Positions 34,541-43,702 of a DNA stretch of 64,000 bases are shown one piece after another. How positions within the stretch are numbered: position 1 is the first letter of the stretch; every line of letters starts with the position of its first letter. The notes under the pieces are model-generated. The model was not told where the DNA came from, searched no databases, and was given only the letters and a program-made list of their open reading frames with translations. This DNA comes from Flavobacteriaceae bacterium (GTDB lineage: Bacteria; Bacteroidota; Bacteroidia; Flavobacteriales; Flavobacteriaceae). The translations under genes were made by a program, and so were the position numbers. The DNA lies in contig JAQWGQ010000007.1 in assembly GCA_029238125.1 (NCBI GenBank), positions 25,568 to 89,567 on the forward strand. Reading direction: 5' to 3'.

Positions 34541-35677
34541 ATGATCAACAAACGCTTATTGGTAAAAAACTTACTGGCTCACAATGATGAGAACAGTTTT
34601 TATGACAAAAAGCTACAGCTCAACCTTGGCAACAAAGAAGGGAAGGCAAAGTTCCTCAAGCACATCTGTGCCCTTTCCAATTCCAACCCCAAAAACAACT
34701 CCTACATCGTGGTCGGCATTATGGATCACGACAATGATATCGTGGGTGTCGATTTTTTTGATGATGCCAAGTTGCAAAACCTAATCAATGCCTACCTCGA
34801 AAACCCGCCCTTAGTGCTTTATGAAAACATTCATTTTCCTCACTTGCCAGAAGGGAAAGTCGTTGGTTTGGTAACGATCAAGCCCACAGAAGCGCTGACG
34901 TCGTTGCGAAAAAACATTTGGAAATACTATGGGGGTTCTGTTTTTTTTCGTGAAGGCAGCACCTCTATGCCCCGAGCGCTTGATGTCGAAATCAAAGACA
35001 CCAATTCCAGAGTTGTAGCGGAGATTGAAAAACACGCACAAAACAATATCGAGCTCACTCTTGACGGTGTGGTTGATTTTGTACAACGGCATCACGACGG
35101 GCTTAACCCTCAGTACAAGGTCTTTAAAGAATCTTTTGTGGTATGCTGGGCAGGGGTTGAAAAAACGGTTAAGGGAAAGCGTTACTATTCTCGTGTGGAC
35201 ATCGAGTTGGTCAATGAGCATGTGAAGTTGTTTTACTCTGCCTACGACGAAGTTGAAATCCAGTTTGATGCCAATCATTTTCGATTGATTGAGTATGTCA
35301 AACTCGGGCTGAATAATATCGACAAGTATTATCCTTTAGAGCAGATTGATCTGCAATTTGATAACAACGGGAGCTATCAAATGAGTTCCGTGTTTTTGTT
35401 TGAACCGCCTGTTTTTGAGAAAACGCTCCTGCACCATATTATGAATACCCAAAAAACGATTGCTCAAAAATTACTGAAAAACAACACCTTGACAAGTGCC
35501 CAAAAAAGAGAAGTTGAAACCCTTTCTCCCACTCTGATGCTGTGCTACCTCAATGGTTTTGAAGAAGCGAAAGAACTTCTCTTTTCGATTCAAAATCCAC
35601 TTCGTGAATGTAGCAGTGTCGCCTATCAAAACCATAAAGACGCCATGCGGATTTTGCGGAAAATCAAATACAATTGA
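34541..35677 (+). CDS. AlbA_2 (Schlafen-like) DNA-binding domain protein
   Basis: 378 residues from ATG 34541 (MINKRLLVKNLLAHNDENSF); an earlier in-frame start at 34475 adds residues unlike the family. The N-terminal 130 residues match the AlbA_2 domain (KAKFLKHICALSNSNPKNNS, YIVVGIMDHDNDIVGVDFFD, and a YYGGSVFFREGSTSMPR end). The C-terminal half is unrecognised and lacks an ATPase domain. AlbA_2 proteins bind nucleic acid and occur in regulators and defence genes; no defence neighbours are seen here. Standalone gene between a T9SS cargo and nadD. Confidence 0.75.
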   Translation: MINKRLLVKNLLAHNDENSFYDKKLQLNLGNKEGKAKFLKHICALSNSNPKNNSYIVVGIMDHDNDIVGVDFFDDAKLQNLINAYLENPPLVLYENIHFPHLPEGKVVGLVTIKPTEALTSLRKNIWKYYGGSVFFREGSTSMPRALDVEIKDTNSRVVAEIEKHAQNNIELTLDGVVDFVQRHHDGLNPQYKVFKESFVVCWAGVEKTVKGKRYYSRVDIELVNEHVKLFYSAYDEVEIQFDANHFRLIEYVKLGLNNIDKYYPLEQIDLQFDNNGSYQMSSVFLFEPPVFEKTLLHHIMNTQKTIAQKLLKNNTLTSAQKREVETLSPTLMLCYLNGFEEAKELLFSIQNPLRECSSVAYQNHKDAMRILRKIKYN

Positions 35678-35694
35678 TTGGGTGTGTTAGGGGA

Positions 35695-36258
35695 TTATTT
35701 GAGGTGTGTTTCGTAGAAAAACGCCGCAACTTCTTCGGGGACGAGGTGATTGATCTCTTCTTGCTGTTCGACTTTTTGTCGAATCATCGTGGCCGAAATT
35801 GATATCATTGGACTATCCAACAGCGTGATTTTATCGCTCTCCTGAGGAAGCTGCCATCCCGCACGTGGATAAATCATCAACTCGTGAGATAATATTTCCG
35901 CTGCCCCTTGCCAGGTTTTCATTTGCACAAAAATGTCTGCGCCCATCAATAGGGTGTGGGTGTTTGAGTCGGGCAAAACATCCAAATGTCTCAGGGTGTT
36001 GATTGTGTAATTTGGACGCGACAATTGAAATTCCACATCGCTACAAGTCATCTTTTCTTCTCTGGAAAGGACCGTTGAAGCCAGGTCTAGGCGTTGTTGT
36101 TCTGGAAGTAAATCGACATCGCGTTTAAAGGGATTTTGCGGGCTGACGATAAAAATGACTTCTTTGATTTTTCCTGTTTCGATTGCTGCCCGAGCCACGT
36201 TGAGGTGGCCATGATGTATGGGATTAAAACTTCCGAAAAATAAGGCAGTTCGCTTCAT
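35695..36258 (-). CDS. nadD: Nicotinate-nucleotide adenylyltransferase
   Basis: 187 residues. Nucleotidyltransferase motif FFGSFNPIHHGHLNVA (HxGH) at residues 8-23 and the C-terminal ISISATMIRQKV. Converts nicotinate mononucleotide plus ATP to deamido-NAD in NAD synthesis. It overlaps gmk by four bases, in the order yicC-gmk-nadD that is widespread in Bacteroidota. Confidence 0.95.
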   Translation of the reverse strand: MKRTALFFGSFNPIHHGHLNVARAAIETGKIKEVIFIVSPQNPFKRDVDLLPEQQRLDLASTVLSREEKMTCSDVEFQLSRPNYTINTLRHLDVLPDSNTHTLLMGADIFVQMKTWQGAAEILSHELMIYPRAGWQLPQESDKITLLDSPMISISATMIRQKVEQQEEINHLVPEEVAAFFYETHLK

Positions 36259-36827
36259 GATTTAATAAATTGAATGACCAGTTCCTCGAGTTCCGCCCCA
36301 GCTTCACTGAGAACGTTATTGTGAACAATGTGTTGGAATTTTGATGCCGATTTCATTTCATTTTCGGCTTTGTCGAGTCGCATTTTCAAACTCTCTGTCG
36401 ATTCTGTTTCCCGATTGGTCAACCGCTCTTTGAGTGCTGTCAAGCTCGGTGGCTTTATAAAAATCGTGATCGTTTGTTCGGGAAATTGTTTTTTGATTTG
36501 TAAGCCCCCCTCAACGTCTATATCAAAAATAACGTGTTTTCCTTCGCGCCACAATCTCTCCACTTCTGATCCTAAGGTGCCGTAAAAAACGTTTGGGTAA
36601 ACTTCTTCGTGTTCGATAAAATCCCCTTGGTAGATGTGTTTTTGAAATTGCTCTGGGCTGATAAAAAAGTAATCCACTCCGTGCTTTTCATTGGCTCTGG
36701 GCTCACGAGAAGTTGCCGAAATCGAAAACGCAAGCTGTAGGGGTTTGTTTTGCAGTAATTGTTTTGCCAAGGTTGTTTTTCCACTTCCCGAGGGCGCTGA
36801 CAGGACGACGCATTTCCCTTTTTTCAT
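36255..36827 (-). CDS. gmk: Guanylate kinase
   Basis: 190 residues. P-loop LSAPSGSGKTTLAKQ at the N-terminus, GMP-binding TSREPRANEKHGVDYFFIS and FIEHEEVYPNVFYGTL, and the lid region. Phosphorylates GMP to GDP. The start directly follows the yicC stop, and the end overlaps nadD. Confidence 0.96.
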   Translation of the reverse strand: MKKGKCVVLSAPSGSGKTTLAKQLLQNKPLQLAFSISATSREPRANEKHGVDYFFISPEQFQKHIYQGDFIEHEEVYPNVFYGTLGSEVERLWREGKHVIFDIDVEGGLQIKKQFPEQTITIFIKPPSLTALKERLTNRETESTESLKMRLDKAENEMKSASKFQHIVHNNVLSEAGAELEELVIQFIKS

Positions 36828-37688
36828 TTAGAGAATGTTGAGCAGTTGTTCCTTGATTCGTTCTAGAGCATCTTTCATTTGAACGATTTGTTTTTGAAGG
36901 GACGCATCGTTGGCTTTGGAGCCAATCGTGTTGATTTCTCTTCCGATTTCCTGGGAGATAAACCCGAGTTTTTTTCCTTTTGTTTGCGCTTGGCTGTTCA
37001 TCACTTCACAAAAATAAAGGAGGTGTTGCCGCAAACGAACGATCTCTTCATTGATGTCAAGCTTTTCGAGATAAAAGATCAACTCCTGCTCGAACCGGTT
37101 TTGGTCAACCTCTACGGCTAAGCTTTTGAGGTTTTCTTGCAATTTTGATCGTACTTGTTGAATTCGTTGATCCTTCGTGTTGTTGACTTGCTCAAGTCCT
37201 TTATCGATGCTTTCGATTTGGGAATTGAGATCCTTGGTCATGGCTTGTCCTTCAACCGTTTGGTAGTCTATCAACTGCTTTATTGCCTGCTGTACCAAGT
37301 CAAATACTTCTTTTTTCTGGTTGTCGTCTGGCAAAACTTCTGCCGACTGGAGGGCTTCTGGCAAACGCGTCGCAATGGGGAGCAATTCAGCAGGGTTTAC
37401 GTCAGCAATTTCACGCAGTTGTTGAATATAGTCGGAAATAACGTCTTTGTTGAGATCAGCGGCTGCCGCTGCGCCTTGCTGTTTTACGTTCAAATTGACA
37501 TCGACTTTTCCGCGTAACAATTGAGGTTTGATGGCGGTTCGTAACTCGTCCTCCCAAGATCGATAACTGTATGGCAGTCGAAGGTTGAGTTCAAGATTTT
37601 TGCTGTTCAGTGCTCGAATCTCCACGGATATGCTGATGTCTTGAGATTCGAATGTGGACCGAGCAAATCCGGTCATTGAGCGTATCAT
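36828..37688 (-). CDS. YicC/YloC family endoribonuclease
   Basis: 286 residues starting MIRSMTGFARSTFESQ, the invariant YicC N-terminus, with SVEIRALNSKNLELNLRLPY and the C-terminal DUF1732 helix-rich part ending EINTIGSKANDASLQKQIVQ. YicC proteins are RNases acting on structured RNA, stationary-phase linked. Complete length; upstream gene of the yicC-gmk-nadD unit. Confidence 0.93.
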   Translation of the reverse strand: MIRSMTGFARSTFESQDISISVEIRALNSKNLELNLRLPYSYRSWEDELRTAIKPQLLRGKVDVNLNVKQQGAAAAADLNKDVISDYIQQLREIADVNPAELLPIATRLPEALQSAEVLPDDNQKKEVFDLVQQAIKQLIDYQTVEGQAMTKDLNSQIESIDKGLEQVNNTKDQRIQQVRSKLQENLKSLAVEVDQNRFEQELIFYLEKLDINEEIVRLRQHLLYFCEVMNSQAQTKGKKLGFISQEIGREINTIGSKANDASLQKQIVQMKDALERIKEQLLNIL

Positions 37689-37741
37689 AGTCCCACTTTG
37701 GGCAAAGGTACGAAATCAAGATGTTTTTGGCTCAATCGAAT

Positions 37742-38602
37742 TTACTCGCTGCAAGAAGGATCATCGGGGGTAATGTCCTCGTAAGCATTGAGCGCCAAAA
37801 CCAAGTCTGATCCATTATAGGTTTTCGTGATAATCCCACGAACACGAATAGCACCATTTGGAATTGGCATATCTGAAAAATCAGCAAAACGACTTGTTTC
37901 CAGCAAAAAACTTGTTTTTGTGTTTTCTATACATTGTGTTATCTCTCGTTGGGTATCATACCAGTCTTTGGCAGCGACAAGTGGTTGTCCGTGTTCCTCG
38001 GACAGAAAGTGAACGGATTTCAGCGTGACAAACAACCCGATATGCGTCTCCATCAACTCAGTAAGTGTGATCGTTTTTTCACCTATTTCAAAGGTGTTTT
38101 TGGTGCGCAATACCCTCTCTATAGACTGCTGTTCTGACATGACAACAAGCTCATCGTTGTCTTCTCCGCCTCCAATTGCAATCACCCCATCTCCGCGATT
38201 TGCTTCCCCAACAAACAAGCCAGAGATGTTGAGATAAACCTCTCGACCGATGTTGTACTTGTTGTGAAGTTCCCTTCTGTCAATCATCACTTTGATTCCC
38301 TCCGTGGGGTTTGTTGGGTGGTCTTGGATATAGATTTCTTTGTAAAAGTTTCCGCTTTCGTCGGACGAAACGACAACCCCACTGATTACCAATTTACCAT
38401 CGATTTGAGTGGCTTCACGTCCGTTGTACAATTGGCGAACTTGAACAAACGAAACCTTTGTCAACTCACCGCTATCGAGTTTTTCGAGTAGGTCGTTAAG
38501 CATTTCGTTTTCCTCGTTTCCCAAGTTTTTGGGAATGTCAAAATCCCGTTTCTGTGTGCAGGATATCATAAATAAAAATCCTATAAAGAAAAGTTGTTTC
38601 AT
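37742..38602 (-). CDS. DUF5689 surface lipoprotein
   Basis: 286 residues with a lipoprotein signal (LFFIGFLFMISC, Cys15), so probably outer-membrane anchored and, by family habit, surface exposed. The DUF5689 domain shows ATQIDGKLVISGVVVSSDES and GIKVMIDRRELHNKYNIG and an OB-like pattern. DUF5689 proteins usually sit immediately downstream of TonB receptors in Bacteroidota, as here, suggesting a SusD-like accessory role for ligand capture. Substrate unknown; a nuclease gene nearby hints at nucleic acids or phosphate. Confidence 0.8.
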   Translation of the reverse strand: MKQLFFIGFLFMISCTQKRDFDIPKNLGNEENEMLNDLLEKLDSGELTKVSFVQVRQLYNGREATQIDGKLVISGVVVSSDESGNFYKEIYIQDHPTNPTEGIKVMIDRRELHNKYNIGREVYLNISGLFVGEANRGDGVIAIGGGEDNDELVVMSEQQSIERVLRTKNTFEIGEKTITLTELMETHIGLFVTLKSVHFLSEEHGQPLVAAKDWYDTQREITQCIENTKTSFLLETSRFADFSDMPIPNGAIRVRGIITKTYNGSDLVLALNAYEDITPDDPSCSE

Positions 38603-38707
38603 TGGTTGCTGTTTGCAATCGAAGACTGAGGTTCATAAAGAAGGTGGTTCCGCGACCATACCAGTATTTAGGTCCAAATCGTCGAGCTGGGGCATCAATA
38701 TCATCGA

Positions 38708-41362
38708 TTAAGCTGCGATAATTTGCACTACGTGATTGTTCGTATCCCCCAGAAATATATGTTGTCCCAAGATATTATTGATCCCCATAAACCATCCGAT
38801 ATACATTTGGTTAATCTTCCACGACTTGCTGGCGGTAAGATTTAAGAGGCCGTAATCGTCAAAGCGTTTAGGAGTGAGTAAGTCCTTGGCTTTTTCAGGA
38901 TTATAGTCTATAAACGGAAGGCCATCATCGTCGAGAATAAAATTCTGCGTGCGAATGATGGGGCTTATGCTCAAATAGGAATGGGTATAGTAGGAATAGG
39001 TTATTCCCAAGCGCCAAAAATTTGGGTCTTGATAGCCAATGCCTAGTGCAAAGGCATTGTGAGGTCCAACTGCCAGGCGGGTGTTCTTGAGTTTGGATTC
39101 TCCAAAATCAATAAATTCTTCTTCAAAATCTTGGGAAGTCGCATAGGTAAATGGGTTCTTAGCGTGTGCATGATATCCCAATGCGGCAACACTATTGAGT
39201 GTGAGTTCGGGAAGAAGCTCGATTTGCATCCCCCACTCAAGTCCTATATGATCTTTCGCAAGCCCATACACGACCTCTTGAATAAACGCGGCGGTATCGC
39301 CCCCAATCCCGTCTGCAAAAAAGTAAGACACATCTGTAATGTCTCTCTCTTGCACACCATAAACTGTCAAACGAATATCCGTTGCTGGGCTTCGGAATAG
39401 ATAGCTCATCTCTGCGGATACTATCGCTTCTCTTTTCAAGGGGCTGTTGCTAAACTCCCCCACAATATGATTGTTTTCTCGTGGGTTTGAAAAACTATTT
39501 TGCAAGGTCGGTGGTCGTTTGATATATGCGAGATTTCCGTCAATCCAATGCCGCCCCATGAGATTGATTTTTGCTCCTGCTTTTATTCCTATTCCGAAAA
39601 AGGAAATTTTTTTGCTCCTGCCTTTAGATGCGTTGGGATATCCCCCATTTCGAAACAAACCATAGCGTTGATAGGCGGTATGGGTCATCTGTGATGCAAC
39701 AGTGGCTTGCCATCTTGCGGTGTTGACTTCAAACTTTGTGTGAAGCCCGACACGGTTTGCATCAAAAAGGTAGTGGTATCGGTATGGGTCCCCCAAGCCA
39801 CTGTGTGTTGTTGGGTTGTCGAGATCATAGGCATAATGATCGTATGGATCGGCGTTTTGGAGCGGTAGTCCTCCGAGCAAATCGATGGGTGTTGCAAAAT
39901 TCTCGGATTGCATTTTTCTGTATCGCAGAGATAAATGGAGTTGCTGGTTGGGATTGGGTTGGGTTTCTAAAGTAGACGATATTGCCCAAGAGCTTTGGTC
40001 TTCTCTATCTTCGTAAAGAGCGTATGCAGCGGCTTTGCCAAGTGCTGTTTTGGTTTGGTTGGCTTGGTACATGGCTTCCCAATCGATTTGTCCATTTTGA
40101 TCAAAAAACGATTTTGCTTGAAAGGCCTTTTCATAATCAGGACCACTGGAGGTGGACAAAAAATAACTTAGGAGTTTTTGATAATACGTTGGGTCAGGGT
40201 TGGTGCCTCCAGGGTAGTCCAAACGGCTATTCCCTGTTTCTCCAAACTGATAAGCAATGGTTGTTCGCCAAACCAAGGTTGGTTTCGGTTGCCAGTGGTG
40301 TGAGAGCATTAGTTGGGGTTCGGCGATCCGAGCGACACGTGCATTTCGTCGGATGTTGTTTTGCCACCCCCAATAGCTGTTATAGGTGTTTCCTTTTATC
40401 TCTGCCACCTCTTTGGTGTAGGATGATCCTTTTCCCCTTCGAACAGGGGTATATATTGCGGTGAAGTTAAGCTGGTGTTGGGGGGAAATGACTTTGTCGA
40501 CAGACAATAAGGCAGATGTTGCGTCGTAAAAGGTGCCTTCTTGAGCCCCTGAAAGTCCTCGGCGCAAGCCAAATGCGGCAACATAGCCCCAGCCATTGTC
40601 AGCCACACCCGAGCGATAACTGACTAGCAGTCGATGCTGATAACTGCGATTCGAATGAGAGTATGTCACCCGGCTCCCCTTACCGAATTGTGTGGCACTC
40701 GTATTGATGTTGGTACTCCCGATCAGCCCGCCGAAATGAGAAAGCAACGCCTGTGATCCCTGTGCAAATATTTGGTTGCGCATCACATCATTGAGCCCTC
40801 CCCAATTTGACCACACTGGACGACCTGTGTTTAACTTGTTCATTTCAATGTCATTGATCAATACCTTTCGGTGAGAAGAGTCCAATCCGCGGGGTTTAAA
40901 AAAAGCAGCGCTAAAATGAAAAGCAACCGTGCGGTAAAACACATCTGAAACCGTATTTAAATAAGTTGATGCGCTCAAGGATTCATCGCTATCTGAGTCG
41001 AGCTCTTCCTCTGTTAAACTGATAACTCCAAAACTCATCTCGTCTTCAACTTGTCCAAAAAATAAGATTTGACCGAGATCTTTGACTTCGCCAGCTTGTT
41101 GCATGACCAGTGACAGATTTAGTCTGCGTCGTGTTTTTGCTTGCAATCCAATGTCATAGGTGCCAAGTGGTACCACAATGGTGTGACGACCACTTTGGGT
41201 GGCGTGCGTTGTGATTATCTTATCTGGCAACTGGACTTGAAGCGATTGAATCGAACGAAAGCTCTCTGCTTCAATCGGGTAAAACTGAATTGTTGCAGTC
41301 TGAGTAAACCCAAGCTGCGCAAAGAGAAGGTATAAAAACGTCGCTCTTCTGGTCGTATTCAT
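38708..41362 (-). CDS. TonB-dependent outer-membrane receptor, C-terminus frameshifted
   Basis: 884 residues as read. Signal peptide, an N-terminal beta-sandwich (residues 20-110), a plug domain (about 130-260, with VLINDIEMNKLNTGRPVWSN) and a large barrel. The read ends NNILGQHIFLGDTNNHVVQI and stops without the family C-terminus. One extra G in the G5 run (plus-strand C5, 38746-38750) would continue instead as FLGGYEQSRSANYRSLIDD and then FGPKYWYGRGTTFFMNLSLR, the normal last strands of Bacteroidota receptors, ending between 38600 and 38538. So the last ~45 residues are out of frame. Imports a substrate across the outer membrane using TonB energy; partner DUF5689 gene follows. Confidence 0.85.
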   Translation of the reverse strand: MNTTRRATFLYLLFAQLGFTQTATIQFYPIEAESFRSIQSLQVQLPDKIITTHATQSGRHTIVVPLGTYDIGLQAKTRRRLNLSLVMQQAGEVKDLGQILFFGQVEDEMSFGVISLTEEELDSDSDESLSASTYLNTVSDVFYRTVAFHFSAAFFKPRGLDSSHRKVLINDIEMNKLNTGRPVWSNWGGLNDVMRNQIFAQGSQALLSHFGGLIGSTNINTSATQFGKGSRVTYSHSNRSYQHRLLVSYRSGVADNGWGYVAAFGLRRGLSGAQEGTFYDATSALLSVDKVISPQHQLNFTAIYTPVRRGKGSSYTKEVAEIKGNTYNSYWGWQNNIRRNARVARIAEPQLMLSHHWQPKPTLVWRTTIAYQFGETGNSRLDYPGGTNPDPTYYQKLLSYFLSTSSGPDYEKAFQAKSFFDQNGQIDWEAMYQANQTKTALGKAAAYALYEDREDQSSWAISSTLETQPNPNQQLHLSLRYRKMQSENFATPIDLLGGLPLQNADPYDHYAYDLDNPTTHSGLGDPYRYHYLFDANRVGLHTKFEVNTARWQATVASQMTHTAYQRYGLFRNGGYPNASKGRSKKISFFGIGIKAGAKINLMGRHWIDGNLAYIKRPPTLQNSFSNPRENNHIVGEFSNSPLKREAIVSAEMSYLFRSPATDIRLTVYGVQERDITDVSYFFADGIGGDTAAFIQEVVYGLAKDHIGLEWGMQIELLPELTLNSVAALGYHAHAKNPFTYATSQDFEEEFIDFGESKLKNTRLAVGPHNAFALGIGYQDPNFWRLGITYSYYTHSYLSISPIIRTQNFILDDDGLPFIDYNPEKAKDLLTPKRFDDYGLLNLTASKSWKINQMYIGWFMGINNILGQHIFLGDTNNHVVQIIAA

Positions 41363-41401
41363 TTTATTATTAGGCGTTCGTCTGCCGTTGAGATTTCACG
41401 T

Positions 41402-42541
41402 TCATTTTTTTATCATTCGAAAAAGAATGGTTTCATTCTTGTCCTGTGTGGTTACAAAATAGATTCCTGAAGACAAACTGGATACCTCTAAAGCGTGTAA
41501 GGTTCCCGATTTGATTTGATGGTCAACTTGCCGACCGCGCTTATCATAAATCATATGTTGTGTTTGAACTTCTATTTGACGTTGCACAAACAAAAAGTCT
41601 TCTGATGGGTTTGGATAAAAGTTTGGGGCTTTTGGTTTAGGGTCTTCAGGGGTGTTCAACATCCAGGTTGGGCTGTCTGTAAAATATGCGGTTACTACTT
41701 CTTTTTGTCAGTCTAGATTTTCATCGAATGTGCTGATTGTAATTTTATTGTCCGCTGTCCTCACAGTGTGTGTAAGAAAAGTTTCTTGTTGTTTGAAATA
41801 CACTTTCGAGTCCGTTTGATAGGAAATCATATGCGTATAACTTTGATTGGTTTTGCCGTATTTACTACTCAAAAACCAACGTTCATTTCCAAATTCCCAT
41901 ATAGTGGTGTCGTACGTAGACAGCTGCTCCTCAGAATGAAACCAACTCACTGACTGATCAAAATAAGTCATATTGATCTCGTCCGCTACCCCATCTTCAT
42001 TCCAATCATGCATGCTTAGTTCGATATCTTGATCGTTGTTTACCACAAAGTTTCCTGATCCATCGTTTTCAAACCAAGTCACTAGATTGCTCACCAAAGA
42101 AACCCCCATTATATCTTGATCTCCATCCGCGTCCACGTCCATATTGGTCAGCAAATCTGCTTGAAAAGACCCTGATTGAATCGTGTATGTTGTGAATTCG
42201 CTTTCGTTATTTTGATACCACTGAATGGTTCCCGATTTTTTTTCTGCGGTCACCATGTCCAAATCTTTATCCCCGTCAAGATCAACCACCAGTAATGCGT
42301 AGAACTGTTCTGTTGACATCGTTAGCTGATCAGAGTGTATACTTTCTTCAAACTGGAATTCTCCCGCTCCGTAACGTGAAACGGAAATAAAATCGGAGTC
42401 TCCATCCGAATTTGTGTCTATGTCATGTATTAGAAAAGCACCCTCTGAATGTGTTTGGATGATGTGGGTTGTGATGGTAATCTGAGACAACATTGACGCA
42501 GAAAACAAAAGTAGGGAGCCGTGTAAGATAAGTAGGTGCAT
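41402..42541 (-). pseudogene. FG-GAP/VCBS T9SS cargo split by an in-frame TGA
   Basis: From ATG 42541 there is a signal peptide (LLLFSASMLSQ), then VCBS/FG-GAP-like repeats with calcium-type loops (IDTNSDGDSDFI, VDLDGDKDLDMV, MDVDADGDQDIMGV, DWNEDGVADEIN), stopping at TGA 41708-41710. Translation in exactly the same frame past that TGA continues QKEVVTAYFTDSPTWMLNTP and then a full type A sorting domain (FYPNPSEDFLFVQRQ to SSLSSGIYFVTTQDKNE) ending at 41402. One codon therefore separates the body of the protein from its secretion signal; a C-to-T change of CGA is the simplest origin. Without readthrough the product is exported to the periplasm but cannot use T9SS. The function is unknown. Confidence 0.75.
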
Positions 42542-42618
42542 ATATTGGGACTATGGCTTCTACAAAGAAACAATAATTATAGGATTTCATTGTTTGTACA
42601 TAAAAAAGAACTGGAATA

Positions 42619-42626
42619 TAGATTTG
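42619..42626 (+). promoter_or_regulatory. -7 promoter element of the EEP nuclease gene (TAGATTTG)
   Basis: Exact TAnnTTTG match 26 bases before the ATG at 42653, with TTTG at 42593-42596 as a possible -33 box (22-base spacer). One of the better promoters in the window, and support for the 42653 start. Confidence 0.6.
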
Positions 42627-42652
42627 TATATCTTTATTGTCTGATTCTCAAT

Positions 42653-43702
42653 ATGTCAAAGTTAGCCCCATGTCTTTTGACCATTTTCTTAAGTGGTTTA
42701 CTTGTTTACTCCCAAAACGAATTTGAGGTGGCAACGATTGCTTTTTACAATGTCGAAAATGCCTTTGACACTATTGATGACCCCAATACATTAGACGACG
42801 ATCGTACTCCTACGGGAAAAGATCGATGGACTGCAGATGTCTATGCAAAAAAGCTAAACAACCTTGCCTTAGTGATTTCAGGAATTGGACGTAAGGTCTC
42901 TTCAACTGCCCCTGTGATTGTTGGGCTATGTGAAGTTGAAAACCGAAGAGTACTAGACGATTTAATTCGACAGCCAAGTCTTTCTCAAATCGATTATGGT
43001 GTTATTCATTATGACTCCCCAGATGAGCGCGGGATTGATGTGGCCTTACTCTACAAAAAAGGCGTATTTATCCCACAGAGTTTTAGAAAGCACCGATTGG
43101 TTCTGTATAACAAAAAGGGTGAAAGAGACTATACGCGCGATCAGTTGGTCGTGAGTGGGTTTTTGGGTGGTGAGCGTCTTTGCTTGATTGTCAACCATTG
43201 GCCTTCGCGGAGTGGTGGTCGAGCCCGAAGTGAGCCCTACCGATTGCGTGCTGCACAATTAAATCAACGGATTATAGATTCTATTCAACAACTCGACCCC
43301 AAGGCGAAAATTATCAGTATGGGAGACTTTAATGATGACCCGACGAATAAAGGTTTTAAATCGATCCTAAACACTTCTGGGGAAAAAGAAGAGGCACTGA
43401 AAGATCGGCGGTTGTATAACCCCATGGAAGTCATGCACCAAAAGGGGCTGGGAACGAGTGCCTATCGTAATCGTTGGCATATGCTCGACCAAATGTATTT
43501 CACTTCCAATTTACTTGAAACAGTTCCTTTTCGTTGGCGTTATTGGAAGGCCGAGATTTTTAGCCCCCCCATGCTGATCCATGCAAAAGGACCGTATAAG
43601 GGAACCCCGTTCCGAAGTTTTTCAAATGGGCGATTTACTGGAGGTTATAGCGATCATTTCCCGGTTTGTATTTATCTTTTGAAAGAACGTTCTAGTAGTT
43701 AA
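42653..43702 (+). CDS. Exported endonuclease/exonuclease/phosphatase family protein
   Basis: 349 residues from ATG 42653; an earlier in-frame start at 42536 precedes the promoter and is unlikely. Signal peptide ending LLVYSQ, then an EEP (DNase I-like) fold: ATIAFYNVENAFDTIDD, VIVGLCEVENRRVLDDL, NHWPSRSGGRARSEP, GDFNDDPTN and the C-terminal SDHFPVCIYL. All expected catalytic Asn/Glu/Asp/His positions appear present. Likely a secreted nuclease or phosphodiesterase. It is divergent from the T9SS cargo/TonB/DUF5689 group, in line with a nucleic-acid or phosphate scavenging locus (inference). Confidence 0.88.
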   Translation: MSKLAPCLLTIFLSGLLVYSQNEFEVATIAFYNVENAFDTIDDPNTLDDDRTPTGKDRWTADVYAKKLNNLALVISGIGRKVSSTAPVIVGLCEVENRRVLDDLIRQPSLSQIDYGVIHYDSPDERGIDVALLYKKGVFIPQSFRKHRLVLYNKKGERDYTRDQLVVSGFLGGERLCLIVNHWPSRSGGRARSEPYRLRAAQLNQRIIDSIQQLDPKAKIISMGDFNDDPTNKGFKSILNTSGEKEEALKDRRLYNPMEVMHQKGLGTSAYRNRWHMLDQMYFTSNLLETVPFRWRYWKAEIFSPPMLIHAKGPYKGTPFRSFSNGRFTGGYSDHFPVCIYLLKERSSS

